6,495 bases of DNA from Nitrospina sp. Lineage in GTDB: Bacteria > Nitrospinota > Nitrospinia > Nitrospinales > VA-1. The stretch lies in contig JABGTQ010000097.1 of the NCBI GenBank assembly GCA_018647025.1, positions 1-6,495 on the forward strand. Reading direction: 5' to 3'. Under the pieces are notes generated by a model that ran no database searches, was not told the DNA's origin, and saw only the letters and a program-made list of their open reading frames with translations. This document shows, piece by piece, positions 1 through 6,495 of the stretch. The number at the start of each line of letters is the position of its first letter. Position 1 is the first letter of the stretch. The translations under genes and the position numbers were made by a program.

Positions 1-24
1 GCTATTTGGTTTAGGGTAACTCAT
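1..24 (-). CDS. possible start of the next gene (partial)
   Basis: Twenty-one nucleotides after the previous stop, an ATG at 24-22 opens a frame reading M-S-Y-P-K-P-N-S to the window edge. The upstream AAAAGAAAATTAG is only weakly ribosome-binding-like. The spacing fits an operon, but eight codons are too few to identify a product or prove a gene. The short remaining gap shows no terminator hairpin. Confidence 0.3.
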
Positions 25-45
25 CTAATTTTCTTTTAATTTAAG

Positions 46-2037
46 TTAATTATCCTCTGATATTTTTTTTCCTGTTATCTTCATTGTAAATATTTTTTTC
101 TCTACTTCCCCGGAAGGTAAAATAGTAGTTTCTCCTGTAACTCCATTAAAACCCCGTATTTGCATCAATTCTTTTTTTACTTGAATACGATTTCTTGCTC
201 CTGAAAGAATTGTTTTAATTATTAATTTTGTTGTATCGTAAGCCTGTCCAGATAATATTGTTGGGTCCTCACCAAAATTTTTTTTATAACTCTCTAAAAA
301 CTGAACCACCTCAGGCCTTTTTGATTTAATATAAAAACCATCCATGAAGTATCCTTTTTTTATATACTTTCCCGCCATTTTAGTTAGTTCTGGAGAGTTC
401 CATCCACTAGCACCAAGTAGCGTTGTATTATCTATATTGTAAAAAACTAACTGTGGGATAATAAGGCCAACTTTATCGTAAAAACCAGGTATAAATATAG
501 CGTCATAGTTTAACTGTAATGATATTTTTAAATTTTGAACTTGGTCTCCTGACCAAAGTCCCATTTCCACTAAAGGCTGAGACAATTGACCACCCTGCCC
601 TAGTGAATCTATCTCTATATTATTTTCTTCCTGATCTTTAATTAATTTTCTAAGGTTATCATCATCTATGCCACCCATTTTTTGTATTTGATTTTTAAAA
701 TCATTTTGGGAACGCTCATATGAAACCACTGAAACAACCTCTCCACCTAAGGACTCCACTTCATTAATAAAGAAATCTTTGAGATCAAAGCCAAATTCCT
801 CTAAAGGGTAAAGAACAACAAACCTGCGTAAACCCAACCTATTAACAGCGTATTCAGCTATATATTTTCCTTGAAGTTCCCGTGTTAAAGCATTTCTAAA
901 AATATAAGGACTCAGTTCAGTAATACCCGAAGAGGAAGCGCTAGGTGTAATCATAACCAAGTGATATTTGTCACTAATAGAAACCACCTTTCTTACGGAA
1001 TCACTCAAGACAGGGCCTACAATGCCAACCACGCTAGGATCATTAGCAATTTTTTCAACCATGTTTTCTATAGAGCCTGATGCTGAATCCTTAACTACAG
1101 TTTCCAGTTCTACCTCTTTAGTTATTAAATTAAATTCGTTTACTGCCTGTTGAATTCCTTGAAGTACCTGCTGTCCACTCAAAGCCATTTTACCGGTCAA
1201 TGGTAAAACAACACCAATTCTTAAGATATTTTCTTTATTTCCTTCAATCTTTTTTAACATTGACTCTAGTGCTAGCCGTGAAGAATTATCTGGAAATAAC
1301 CGCAAAAATCTTGTGATTATTTTTTGCAACTTCTCGAGATCTCGTTCGTCACGGTAAATCGAAATTAATTTCAGTAAGATTTGGTCTAACGGAAAGTCAG
1401 AAAAATATATTTTTGAAAATTTAACTAACATATCCTTGTCTAGTTTTTGATTTACAATCTGCAGTATTAAATCTTTTGCATTACCCTCCACTGTTTTATC
1501 GTCACTTTGAGAGTAGGTTTCCATAAGTTTCTCTATGGCTTTGTTATAGTCTAGGCGTTGCTCTTCCAGTCGGCCAAGGTATATTTTAGCCTCCCATTTT
1601 TTTTTTGCATCTGGGTGAGAAAGTGCAATCTCTTCAAATGAAGCCTTTGCTAACTCATATTTCCCAAGCTCAAATAGGCATTGGGCTTGGCCAAACTTCG
1701 TTTTATGAGACAATTCTAAAACAGGATTACTACGCAAAATCATTCTGTAGTAACGTAGGGCTATAACTAAGGAATGGGTTTTTTGATGAATAGTTCCGAG
1801 CCGATACAATGCTGTATTTCTACGAGTACCACTTGGTTTCTCATTGAGATACTTTTGATAAAGAATTTGAGCTTTATCATAATCACCTGCGTAAAATAAA
1901 TGTTCTGCTTCTAAAAAAGGACTATAAAAAGGAAGGGATGTTTTATCTAGTTCTTCTGCTGAGACACTCAACGCAAACAGAAAAACCAAAGGGACAAAAA
2001 GTGATCCAAAGAAGAAAAAACTGGATTTAAATTTCAT
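46..2037 (-). CDS. secreted TPR + Peripla_BP_6 protein (penicillin-binding-protein-activator-like)
   Basis: The 663-residue protein begins with a signal peptide: K-F-K, a hydrophobic stretch rich in F and L, and probable cleavage after S-V-S-A near residue 27. No lipobox cysteine is present. Residues ~38-195 form TPR-like helical repeats (L-F-Y-A-G-D-Y-D-K-A, C-L-F-E-L-G-K-Y-E-L-A, L-D-Y-N-K-A). A helical linker follows, then a type I periplasmic-binding fold from ~270 to the end, with GVVLPLTG at 275-282, GIVGPVLSDS at 338-347, MITPSASS at 362-369 and QAYDTTKLI at 598-606. This arrangement resembles LpoA, the outer-membrane activator of PBP1A in E. coli, and also ABC amino-acid-binding proteins. 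Here it could help control peptidoglycan synthesis or bind a small ligand; the sequence does not decide. ATG at 2037 is preferred because it leaves a clean signal peptide; a TTG at 2046 adds M-L-I. Neither start has a good Shine-Dalgarno. Codons look more AT-rich than in argG. Confidence 0.82.
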   Translation of the reverse strand: MKFKSSFFFFGSLFVPLVFLFALSVSAEELDKTSLPFYSPFLEAEHLFYAGDYDKAQILYQKYLNEKPSGTRRNTALYRLGTIHQKTHSLVIALRYYRMILRSNPVLELSHKTKFGQAQCLFELGKYELAKASFEEIALSHPDAKKKWEAKIYLGRLEEQRLDYNKAIEKLMETYSQSDDKTVEGNAKDLILQIVNQKLDKDMLVKFSKIYFSDFPLDQILLKLISIYRDERDLEKLQKIITRFLRLFPDNSSRLALESMLKKIEGNKENILRIGVVLPLTGKMALSGQQVLQGIQQAVNEFNLITKEVELETVVKDSASGSIENMVEKIANDPSVVGIVGPVLSDSVRKVVSISDKYHLVMITPSASSSGITELSPYIFRNALTRELQGKYIAEYAVNRLGLRRFVVLYPLEEFGFDLKDFFINEVESLGGEVVSVVSYERSQNDFKNQIQKMGGIDDDNLRKLIKDQEENNIEIDSLGQGGQLSQPLVEMGLWSGDQVQNLKISLQLNYDAIFIPGFYDKVGLIIPQLVFYNIDNTTLLGASGWNSPELTKMAGKYIKKGYFMDGFYIKSKRPEVVQFLESYKKNFGEDPTILSGQAYDTTKLIIKTILSGARNRIQVKKELMQIRGFNGVTGETTILPSGEVEKKIFTMKITGKKISEDN

Positions 2038-2069
2038 GATTAGCAAAGAAGTAAAAAACCCTATTTATT

Positions 2070-3278
2070 TTAAATAACTTTGGAACCATAAGTTTTGGAA
2101 TACATTTTCAAACGAAGCGCATTAAGTCGAATGAACCCATCAGCATCATCTTGACGGTAGCCATCCCCTTCTTCAAAAGTAACCACATTTTGATCATAAA
2201 GTGATTTGCTCGATTTTCTTCCTAACACAGAACAACTTCCCTTATAAAGTTTGAGTCGAGCGGTTCCTGTAACAATTTTCTGAGACTCATCGATCGTCTT
2301 TTGAAGAAGAATTCGTTCTGGAGAATACCAGAACCCATTGTAAATCATTTTAGCATATGAAGAAATTAAGGAGTCACGCAAAAACATAACCTCCCGGTCC
2401 ATGGTAATAGATTCAACTGAACGGTGAGCAACGTGTAAAATTGTGCCTCCGGGGGTTTCATAAACACCCCGCGATTTCATACCCACAAACCTATTTTCTA
2501 CTATATCTACTCTCCCTATGCCATTCTTACCGCCGTATTCATTCAGCTTCGCAAGTAAGGTAGCCGGACTCATTCGCTCCCCATTTATCGAAACAGGGTT
2601 TCCTTCTTCATAGTCGATCTCTATTGTCGTGACTTTATCCGGAGCAGATTCAGGAGAAACACTTAGCATAAACATACCTTCATCGGGTTCAACCCAAGGA
2701 TCCTCAAGATTCCCTCCCTCATAACTCATATGAAATAAGTTACGATCCATGCTGTAAGGTTTATCTTTACTTACCGGAACCGGTATACCGTGATCACTGG
2801 CATACTCCATAAGGGCGCTTCTAGAGGTCAAGTCCCAAACCCTCCACGGTGCAATAATTTTAATATCAGGGTTTAAATCTATATATGCCAATTCAAAACG
2901 GACCTGATCGTTTCCTTTTCCTGTAGCACCATGGGAAACACCATCAGCACCACATTGTTTTGCAATGCGGATTTGTTCTTTTGCAATCAATGGGCGCGCA
3001 ATTGAAGTGCCTAGCAAATAACTTCCCTCATAAAAGGCATTACCGCGAAGCATGGGAAACACAAAATCACTAACAAACTCTTCTTTCAAGTCTTCAATAT
3101 AAACTTCACTCGCACCTGTTGCGAGAGCTTTCTCGCGAACAGGATCAAGCTCCTGCCCCTGACCCACATCAGCAGCAAATGCAATAACTTCAGCATCGTA
3201 TTGCTCTTTGAGCCATTTGATGATTACGGAGGTGTCTAGACCTCCAGAGTATGCTAATACAATTTTATTTACTTCCAT
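2070..3278 (-). CDS. argG: argininosuccinate synthase
   Basis: ArgG condenses citrulline and aspartate, with ATP cleaved to AMP and pyrophosphate, to make argininosuccinate, the penultimate step of arginine synthesis in the cytosol. The 402 residues match the common bacterial length (~400) rather than the longer E. coli form. The N-terminal ATP pyrophosphatase P-loop AYSGGLDTS is at residues 9-17, and the second family signature [13 protein letters not shown] is at 117-129. Substrate residues known from the Thermus enzyme all appear at a constant offset of three: Tyr87, Arg95, Thr119, Asn123, Asp124, Arg127, Ser176, Ser185, Glu261 and Tyr273. The C-terminal helix expected for tetramer formation is present, so the enzyme looks intact. 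The ATG at 3278 is the natural start, since family members begin a few residues before the K-I-V-L-A-Y-S-G-G strand. No strong Shine-Dalgarno precedes it (only GGG about 8 nt upstream). No argH, argF or ARG-box-like operator is visible. It is probably cotranscribed with the next gene, 32 nt downstream. Confidence 0.97.
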   Translation of the reverse strand: MEVNKIVLAYSGGLDTSVIIKWLKEQYDAEVIAFAADVGQGQELDPVREKALATGASEVYIEDLKEEFVSDFVFPMLRGNAFYEGSYLLGTSIARPLIAKEQIRIAKQCGADGVSHGATGKGNDQVRFELAYIDLNPDIKIIAPWRVWDLTSRSALMEYASDHGIPVPVSKDKPYSMDRNLFHMSYEGGNLEDPWVEPDEGMFMLSVSPESAPDKVTTIEIDYEEGNPVSINGERMSPATLLAKLNEYGGKNGIGRVDIVENRFVGMKSRGVYETPGGTILHVAHRSVESITMDREVMFLRDSLISSYAKMIYNGFWYSPERILLQKTIDESQKIVTGTARLKLYKGSCSVLGRKSSKSLYDQNVVTFEEGDGYRQDDADGFIRLNALRLKMYSKTYGSKVI

Positions 3279-3365
3279 CGTTAACCCGTTCTTTTTTTAT
3301 TTAATACAATAGTAAAATAATAATTTAAAAAAACTAACTACAATACAGCTAATCGTTCTTTAAAC

Positions 3366-3371
3366 ATTATA
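3366..3371 (-). promoter_or_regulatory. candidate -10 box for argG
   Basis: A perfect TATAAT on the minus strand lies ~90 nt before the argG start, in the longest gap inside the window. The -35 candidates at 16-18 nt spacing (TTTAGT, GTTTAG, GGTTTA) are poor. The box partly overlaps a 12-bp palindrome at 3368-3379. A promoter here would make argG and the downstream gene a separate transcript from pgi-tal. The argument is mainly positional. Confidence 0.25.
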
Positions 3372-3408
3372 AATTTATAGTAAAGCAACTAAACCTAACC
3401 ACCAATAT

Positions 3409-3465
3409 CTAGAGATTTATAATGTGTAAAAAAATAAAATTTTTATTATTAAAAATTTTTTGCAT
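3409..3465 (-). CDS. possible 18-residue ORF after tal (doubtful)
   Basis: An ATG at 3465 preceded by GGAG at 5-nt spacing opens an 18-codon frame, MQKIFNNKNFIFLHIINL, ending in TAG at 3411-3409. It starts 13 nt after the tal stop and runs through the A/T-only hairpin. The ribosome-binding site is better placed than those of argG or the last gene. The low-complexity content (F, I, N, K) is what random AT-rich DNA would encode. I do not recognise the peptide and think chance is the likelier explanation. Confidence 0.15.
   Translation of the reverse strand: MQKIFNNKNFIFLHIINL
3436..3459 (-). terminator. possible A/T-only hairpin terminator after tal
   Basis: A perfect 10-bp inverted repeat (3436-3445 with 3450-3459, 4-nt loop) is followed on the minus strand by A and then seven T. 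This has the layout of an intrinsic terminator and lies ~20 nt beyond the tal stop. The stem contains no G or C, so it would be weak, and such palindromes arise easily in AT-rich DNA. Confidence 0.3.
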
Positions 3466-3478
3466 AACAACTCCAGTG

Positions 3479-4720
3479 TCACAAAAAGGATCTAATTCTA
3501 CCATCCAATGCCGCTTGGTCTTTAGAAAAAGACTGCAAGGCAGACTGAGTCATAAGATCGTCTAGCGCAACTTCCTGCGACCATTCACTTATTTTTGGTA
3601 TTTTTCCTTGATCGAGTATTTGCTTAAGTTGTGTAGCCGAAAAAGGATAAAACAAGTCCACATTTCTCTCCTTACAAAATGACTCCATCTCACCGCCGGT
3701 CATAGTATTCAAATTAGTACTAGCAAGTAGATCGTTTACAAACTGAACAAAAGTATCAGAAACCTCCCACAGTTTAGAAAAACGAAAACCGTCTGCGTGA
3801 CTGAAATCAATCTCTGGCTGAATATCTTTCCCAATATTGTTATTCATAGGATCAATGGAATGCTCCATTTTCAGAAATTGCTCCATAGCTACAGGAGGAA
3901 TAGTCATAACATCAATCCCTGCAAGAAAAGCAACCTGCTCACCGCTCCTAATACTTGCACCAATAAGCCTTGTCCCAACTTCTCGGTGTTTTTTACGTAT
4001 GTCAAGAAGAACCTCTTGCGTAGCTAATGTTACCTTTTCACCAACCAACTCACCTCCACCCACTGAGTTCTCAGAAACAACCTGATTAAGCCTCCCTAAA
4101 AAGACATTCACAAAGTCAGGGTTTGACAGTCGAGCTGCAAGATAGTTTTGGCGTGCTGAAAAGCCAAGAGTAAAGTTGATTGGCATTCCTTCTTTACGTA
4201 AAGTCCTAACGGAAAGGTATCCTTCGGGCGTTAGAGGAATTTTGATTATAAAGTATTCTGGACATACACGATAGTAGCGTCGAGCATAATCTAACGTCCC
4301 CCCAATATTTCTTGACATTGAAGGATGCAATTCAATACTCACCTTAGTTTTAAAAGCTCTAACTAATCGAAGGGCAATACGACAATTAATAACAAAACCG
4401 ACCTCTGCCACCTGCTCTTCTTCAGTTAAATCAGAAGCCACTTCCTTCAATCGAGAAATAGTTTGATGGATGACTTTATCCATCACTCCTGTTTGGACTA
4501 CCTGATTGGCTAAAGTATTATTGGTGGTAAGTGCGTTGAAATCAGACTTCCAAACTGACTTTGCTTTCTCTAGGTCACCAGTATCAACCCAAAGCTCGGT
4601 TCCAGTTTCTTTGAATCGAGCCATAGTTGGATCTGATTGAAACACAGGCTGGTCCTTCCCAAGATCCATGCAAGCAATCTCATGGATAACACTATCAAGT
4701 TCGTCAGAAACAGTCGTCAT
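3479..4720 (-). CDS. tal: transaldolase family protein (long, ~410-residue type)
   Basis: Transaldolase moves a three-carbon dihydroxyacetone unit between sugar phosphates (fructose 6-phosphate + erythrose 4-phosphate to sedoheptulose 7-phosphate + glyceraldehyde 3-phosphate). Aligned by eye with E. coli TalB, the whole active site is present: Asp46 in DTGD (TalB Asp17), Asn67 in TTNNTL (Asn35), Glu130 (Glu96), Schiff-base Lys160 in IIKIPLT (Lys132), and Asn182/Thr184 in INFTLGFS (Asn154/Thr156). The phosphate-site residues Arg210, Ser256 and Arg258 are also present. TalB Ser176 appears replaced by Asn205. At 413 residues it is ~95 longer than TalB, with about 40 extra N-terminal residues and the rest mainly after the GASIRS strand. 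The C-terminal end F-S-K-D-Q-A-A-L-D-G-R-I resembles the usual transaldolase tail. The ATG overlaps the pgi stop by 4 nt and has a strong Shine-Dalgarno, so the start is secure. A related aldolase with a different substrate is possible but less likely. Confidence 0.9.
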   Translation of the reverse strand: MTTVSDELDSVIHEIACMDLGKDQPVFQSDPTMARFKETGTELWVDTGDLEKAKSVWKSDFNALTTNNTLANQVVQTGVMDKVIHQTISRLKEVASDLTEEEQVAEVGFVINCRIALRLVRAFKTKVSIELHPSMSRNIGGTLDYARRYYRVCPEYFIIKIPLTPEGYLSVRTLRKEGMPINFTLGFSARQNYLAARLSNPDFVNVFLGRLNQVVSENSVGGGELVGEKVTLATQEVLLDIRKKHREVGTRLIGASIRSGEQVAFLAGIDVMTIPPVAMEQFLKMEHSIDPMNNNIGKDIQPEIDFSHADGFRFSKLWEVSDTFVQFVNDLLASTNLNTMTGGEMESFCKERNVDLFYPFSATQLKQILDQGKIPKISEWSQEVALDDLMTQSALQSFSKDQAALDGRIRSFL

Positions 4721-6033
4721 TTTATTTGCCTTCCTTTAGTATGACTAGGTTTATTTAGCAAGTTAAACATATTATTTTTATAGGACTCAACACCGGGTTG
4801 ATTGAATGGATTTACCCCGGATAAATACCCTGTCATGGCTACTGCACGTTCAAAAAAATAAAACAACTGGCCAAGATTATGCGCTGAACGTTCTTTGAGA
4901 ATTAAGGCTAGGTTAGGAACCCCGCCTTCATGATGAGCAGCCGCCGACCCTTTGTACGCTTTATCGTTGATAAAATCCAGTGATTTCCCTTCAAGGTATC
5001 CAAGTCCATCTATATCGCTGTCACTCCTTTCAATTTCAATAACTTTCAACGATTTCTTCACTAACAAAAAAGTTTCAAAGAGATTGCGGGTCCCCTCCTG
5101 GACTCTTTGTCCAAGAGAGTGTAAATCAGTTGTGTAGTGGGCTGTGGAAGGGAAAATTCCTTTTCCTCCTTTTCCTTCACTCTCCCCAGCAAGTTGTTTC
5201 CACCACTCTAAAACATAATCGAAGGAAGAATGGAATGCTGCCATCAGCTCTATAGTTTTTCCCTTTTGAAACAACAAATATCGATAAGCCGCATAAAGAT
5301 AAGCACTATTGAATGATAAATCAGAAGATCTCGATAGTTCTCTTTCAGCCATTAAAGCACCATCCATAAGTTCGCGTATATTTACTCCGGCCATGGCAAT
5401 AGGAAATAATCCAGCAGAAGTAAGTACCGAAAAACGTCCTCCCACATCTTCTGGAATATAAAAAGATCTATAGCCCTCTTCTTTAGCTAAATCGTTCATT
5501 ATGTTTTTTTGCGGTCCGGTAGTTACTATAATTCGCCTTCGAGCACCTTCTTCACCATATTTTTTTTTCATAAAAATTCGTAGCAATCTGAAGGCAATCG
5601 CTGATTCAAGAGTAGTACCTGATTTTGATATCAAATTAATGCAAACTTCCTTATCTTCTAAAGTCTGGAGAAGCTCTGCGTGGTAATCTGAACACATTGT
5701 ATTACCTGCAAAGTAAATCTCAGGGGCGTACTCCTTATTATTAGCAGAGCTTAAAAAAGAAATAGCCGCACGAGCTCCTAAATAAGAACCACCTATCCCG
5801 ACACAAACAAATGCATCACATTGTTCTCTCATTTCATCTTGAGTAGAACAAATTGAATCTAATAATGAAGAGGGAGTCTGAGATGGCAAGTGCATCCACC
5901 CAAGATAATCGCTCCCCACTCCTGTTTTCTCCTCCAAGGCAGTATGCAAATGGTCAATATTTTCCTGCAAAGAACTTATCTCCGGAGTAGAAATAATTTT
6001 TCTCGCATTATCATTATTAAAGGAAATATCCAT
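4717..6033 (-). CDS. pgi: glucose-6-phosphate isomerase
   Basis: This cytosolic enzyme interconverts glucose 6-phosphate and fructose 6-phosphate. At 438 residues it matches the short, Bacillus-like class (~440-450) rather than the ~550-residue E. coli/eukaryotic class. Visible motifs are the sugar-phosphate isomerase (SIS) loop VGIGGSYLG at residues 78-86, the phosphate-binding SKSGTT at 136-141, and the DVGGRFSVLTSAG signature at 196-208. GESEGK at 283-288 carries the probable catalytic base Glu284. His305 in DLHSLGQ is the likely ring-opening histidine. The C-terminal signature from GYLSGVNPF to GVESYK (402-419) ends in the conserved Lys419. No residue I would expect is missing. The ATG is the first usable start after an in-frame TAA at 6054-6052. 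A Shine-Dalgarno AAGGAA (6053-6048) sits 14 nt upstream, longer than usual. The stop overlaps the start of the next gene, so the two are probably one transcript. Identification is firm; motif roles come from the known family. Confidence 0.96.
   Translation of the reverse strand: MDISFNNDNARKIISTPEISSLQENIDHLHTALEEKTGVGSDYLGWMHLPSQTPSSLLDSICSTQDEMREQCDAFVCVGIGGSYLGARAAISFLSSANNKEYAPEIYFAGNTMCSDYHAELLQTLEDKEVCINLISKSGTTLESAIAFRLLRIFMKKKYGEEGARRRIIVTTGPQKNIMNDLAKEEGYRSFYIPEDVGGRFSVLTSAGLFPIAMAGVNIRELMDGALMAERELSRSSDLSFNSAYLYAAYRYLLFQKGKTIELMAAFHSSFDYVLEWWKQLAGESEGKGGKGIFPSTAHYTTDLHSLGQRVQEGTRNLFETFLLVKKSLKVIEIERSDSDIDGLGYLEGKSLDFINDKAYKGSAAAHHEGGVPNLALILKERSAHNLGQLFYFFERAVAMTGYLSGVNPFNQPGVESYKNNMFNLLNKPSHTKGRQIK
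4729..4736 (-). promoter_or_regulatory. Shine-Dalgarno of tal, inside the end of pgi
   Basis: AAGGAAGG on the minus strand lies 8 nt before the tal ATG and is read as the K-G-R codons near the pgi C-terminus. Together with the ATGA stop/start overlap at 4720-4717 it supports coupled translation of pgi and tal and fixes the tal start. Confidence 0.75.
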
Positions 6034-6178
6034 AATAAAAAAATCAATTCCTTATAGGAGTTTAATACTTCTCAAGCCAGTCAAACCAAGCACAAGCTCT
6101 ATCACCTATTGTTCGTAAAGTTAAGAACACATATACATAAAGTTATAAATTTAGAACTCTTAATAATCACTATATTAC
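6034..6178. other. intergenic gap between SPOR gene and pgi
   Basis: This AT-rich spacer of 145 nt shows no tRNA, no GC-rich hairpin terminator and no sigma70-type promoter with both boxes well matched. Minus-strand pairs such as TTGGTT with TATTAA at 16-nt spacing can be found, but they match the consensus poorly. The pgi Shine-Dalgarno lies at its downstream end. Confidence 0.5.
6048..6053 (-). promoter_or_regulatory. probable Shine-Dalgarno of pgi with long spacer
   Basis: AAGGAA on the minus strand is the only ribosome-binding match before the pgi ATG. The spacer is 14 nt and T-rich (it contains seven consecutive T), longer than the usual 5-10 nt. An in-frame TAA directly upstream rules out a longer protein, so the ATG at 6033 stands despite the spacing. 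Confidence 0.45.
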
Positions 6179-6495
6179 CTAGTTAATAGGTAGAGAAATT
6201 ACAAAATAGTTTTTAATGGTTTTTTGCTCAAACAACTGACCTGCAAACATTTGCGCCTTCTCTTTTGAATCAAAACGTCCAACGCGAATCTTATACCAAG
6301 TTTCCCCAGACTTTCTTTTTGTCGTTACTTGATAAACATCTCGTACACCCTTTTGCTTAAGGGAATTAATCAAATCGCTAGCTTGCCTAGATGACGTAAA
6401 CGCAGCAACCTGAAGAGTATGGATTCCGCCTTTTTTGAACGCATTTAGTCTTTTATTTTTAGTATCAACCACTTGACCTTCTTCCCCTACAAATA
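6179..6495 (-). CDS. SPOR-domain protein, C-terminal part (5' end outside window)
   Basis: The frame stays open to the window edge, giving 104 visible residues before a TAG stop. It begins F-V-G-E-E-G-Q ahead of a GTG codon at 6472-6470. That GTG has a purine-rich AAGAAGG only 4 nt upstream and could be a start, but it is more likely an internal valine. SPOR proteins normally carry an N-terminal membrane segment or signal, and none is visible here. The last ~80 residues fit a SPOR (sporulation-related repeat) domain: a G-I-H-T-L-Q-V-A-A-F first strand, a helix with Q-A-S-D-L, a W-Y-K-I-R-V-G-R-F strand, then the K-E-K-A-Q helix and a final I-S-L-P strand. SPOR domains bind peptidoglycan glycan strands lacking stem peptides, often at division septa. 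The protein's specific role cannot be read from this fragment. The gene is followed by a 145-nt gap before pgi. Confidence 0.85.
   Translation of the reverse strand, partial: FVGEEGQVVDTKNKRLNAFKKGGIHTLQVAAFTSSRQASDLINSLKQKGVRDVYQVTTKRKSGETWYKIRVGRFDSKEKAQMFAGQLFEQKTIKNYFVISLPIN

Noticed and set aside
968..1153. Plus-strand 61-codon open frame inside the secreted binding-fold gene
   Set aside because: It lies antisense to well-conserved Peripla_BP_6 coding sequence, with no recognisable domain or ribosome-binding site.
3797..4085. Two overlapping plus-strand open frames antisense to tal
   Set aside because: The minus-strand transaldolase sequence is strongly conserved across this stretch. 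The plus-strand peptides are low in recognisable structure and are chance products of the opposite strand.
4952..5137. Plus-strand open frame antisense to pgi
   Set aside because: It covers the conserved pgi region around H305 and has no independent coding evidence; the same applies to the frame at 5501-5686.
6040..6120. Possible tRNA or structured RNA suggested by GTTCG near 6111
   Set aside because: No paired acceptor stem, D-arm or anticodon arm can be built around it on either strand.
6117..6165. TTAAGA...TCTTAA inverted repeat after the SPOR gene as a terminator
   Set aside because: The stem is only 6 bp with a loop of over 30 nt and no following T-run, so a functional hairpin is unlikely.
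6470..6472. GTG as the start of the SPOR gene
   Set aside because: The frame is open past it to the window edge and SPOR proteins usually have an N-terminal membrane anchor, so it is treated as an internal valine of a partial gene, although AAGAAGG lies 4 nt upstream.

Overview
The window is a compact, one-directional bacterial segment. Every supported gene lies on the minus strand, so transcription runs from position 6495 toward 1. It is AT-rich, with many runs of A and T, and the gaps between genes are short. The organism is probably a low-GC Gram-negative bacterium. One gene combines an N-terminal signal peptide, TPR-like helices and a periplasmic-binding fold, and another ends in a SPOR domain; both suit a diderm with a periplasm. 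The TPR plus type I binding-fold protein resembles forms I associate with Desulfobacterota/Geobacter-like and related (SAR324- or Nitrospinota-like) lineages. That placement is family recall, not proof.

Layout in transcription order: (1) 6495-6179, the C-terminal part of a SPOR-domain protein that enters from outside the window. (2) 6178-6034, a 145-nt AT-rich gap with no convincing promoter or RNA gene. (3) 6033-4717, pgi (glucose-6-phosphate isomerase, short Bacillus-like type). (4) 4720-3479, a transaldolase whose ATG overlaps the pgi stop (ATGA). (5) 3478-3279, a 200-nt gap with an A/T-only hairpin followed by a T-run, an 18-codon ORF with a good Shine-Dalgarno, and a TATAAT-like box. (6) 3278-2070, argG (argininosuccinate synthase). 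(7) 2037-46, a secreted TPR plus Peripla_BP_6 protein of the penicillin-binding-protein-activator / ABC substrate-binding type, 32 nt after argG. (8) 45-1, a short tail that may hold the first eight codons of another gene.

Pgi and transaldolase share fructose 6-phosphate and are probably translationally coupled, linking glycolysis or gluconeogenesis to the pentose phosphate pathway. ArgG performs the penultimate step of arginine synthesis. The two flanking genes look like envelope (peptidoglycan-related) functions. Their link to the metabolic genes is by position only.

I see no mobile element, CRISPR array, tRNA, rRNA or clear horizontal-transfer signature. Nothing here is convincingly a new biological system. 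The most useful points are the pgi-tal coupling, the unusual transaldolase subfamily, and the non-lipoprotein form of the LpoA-like protein.
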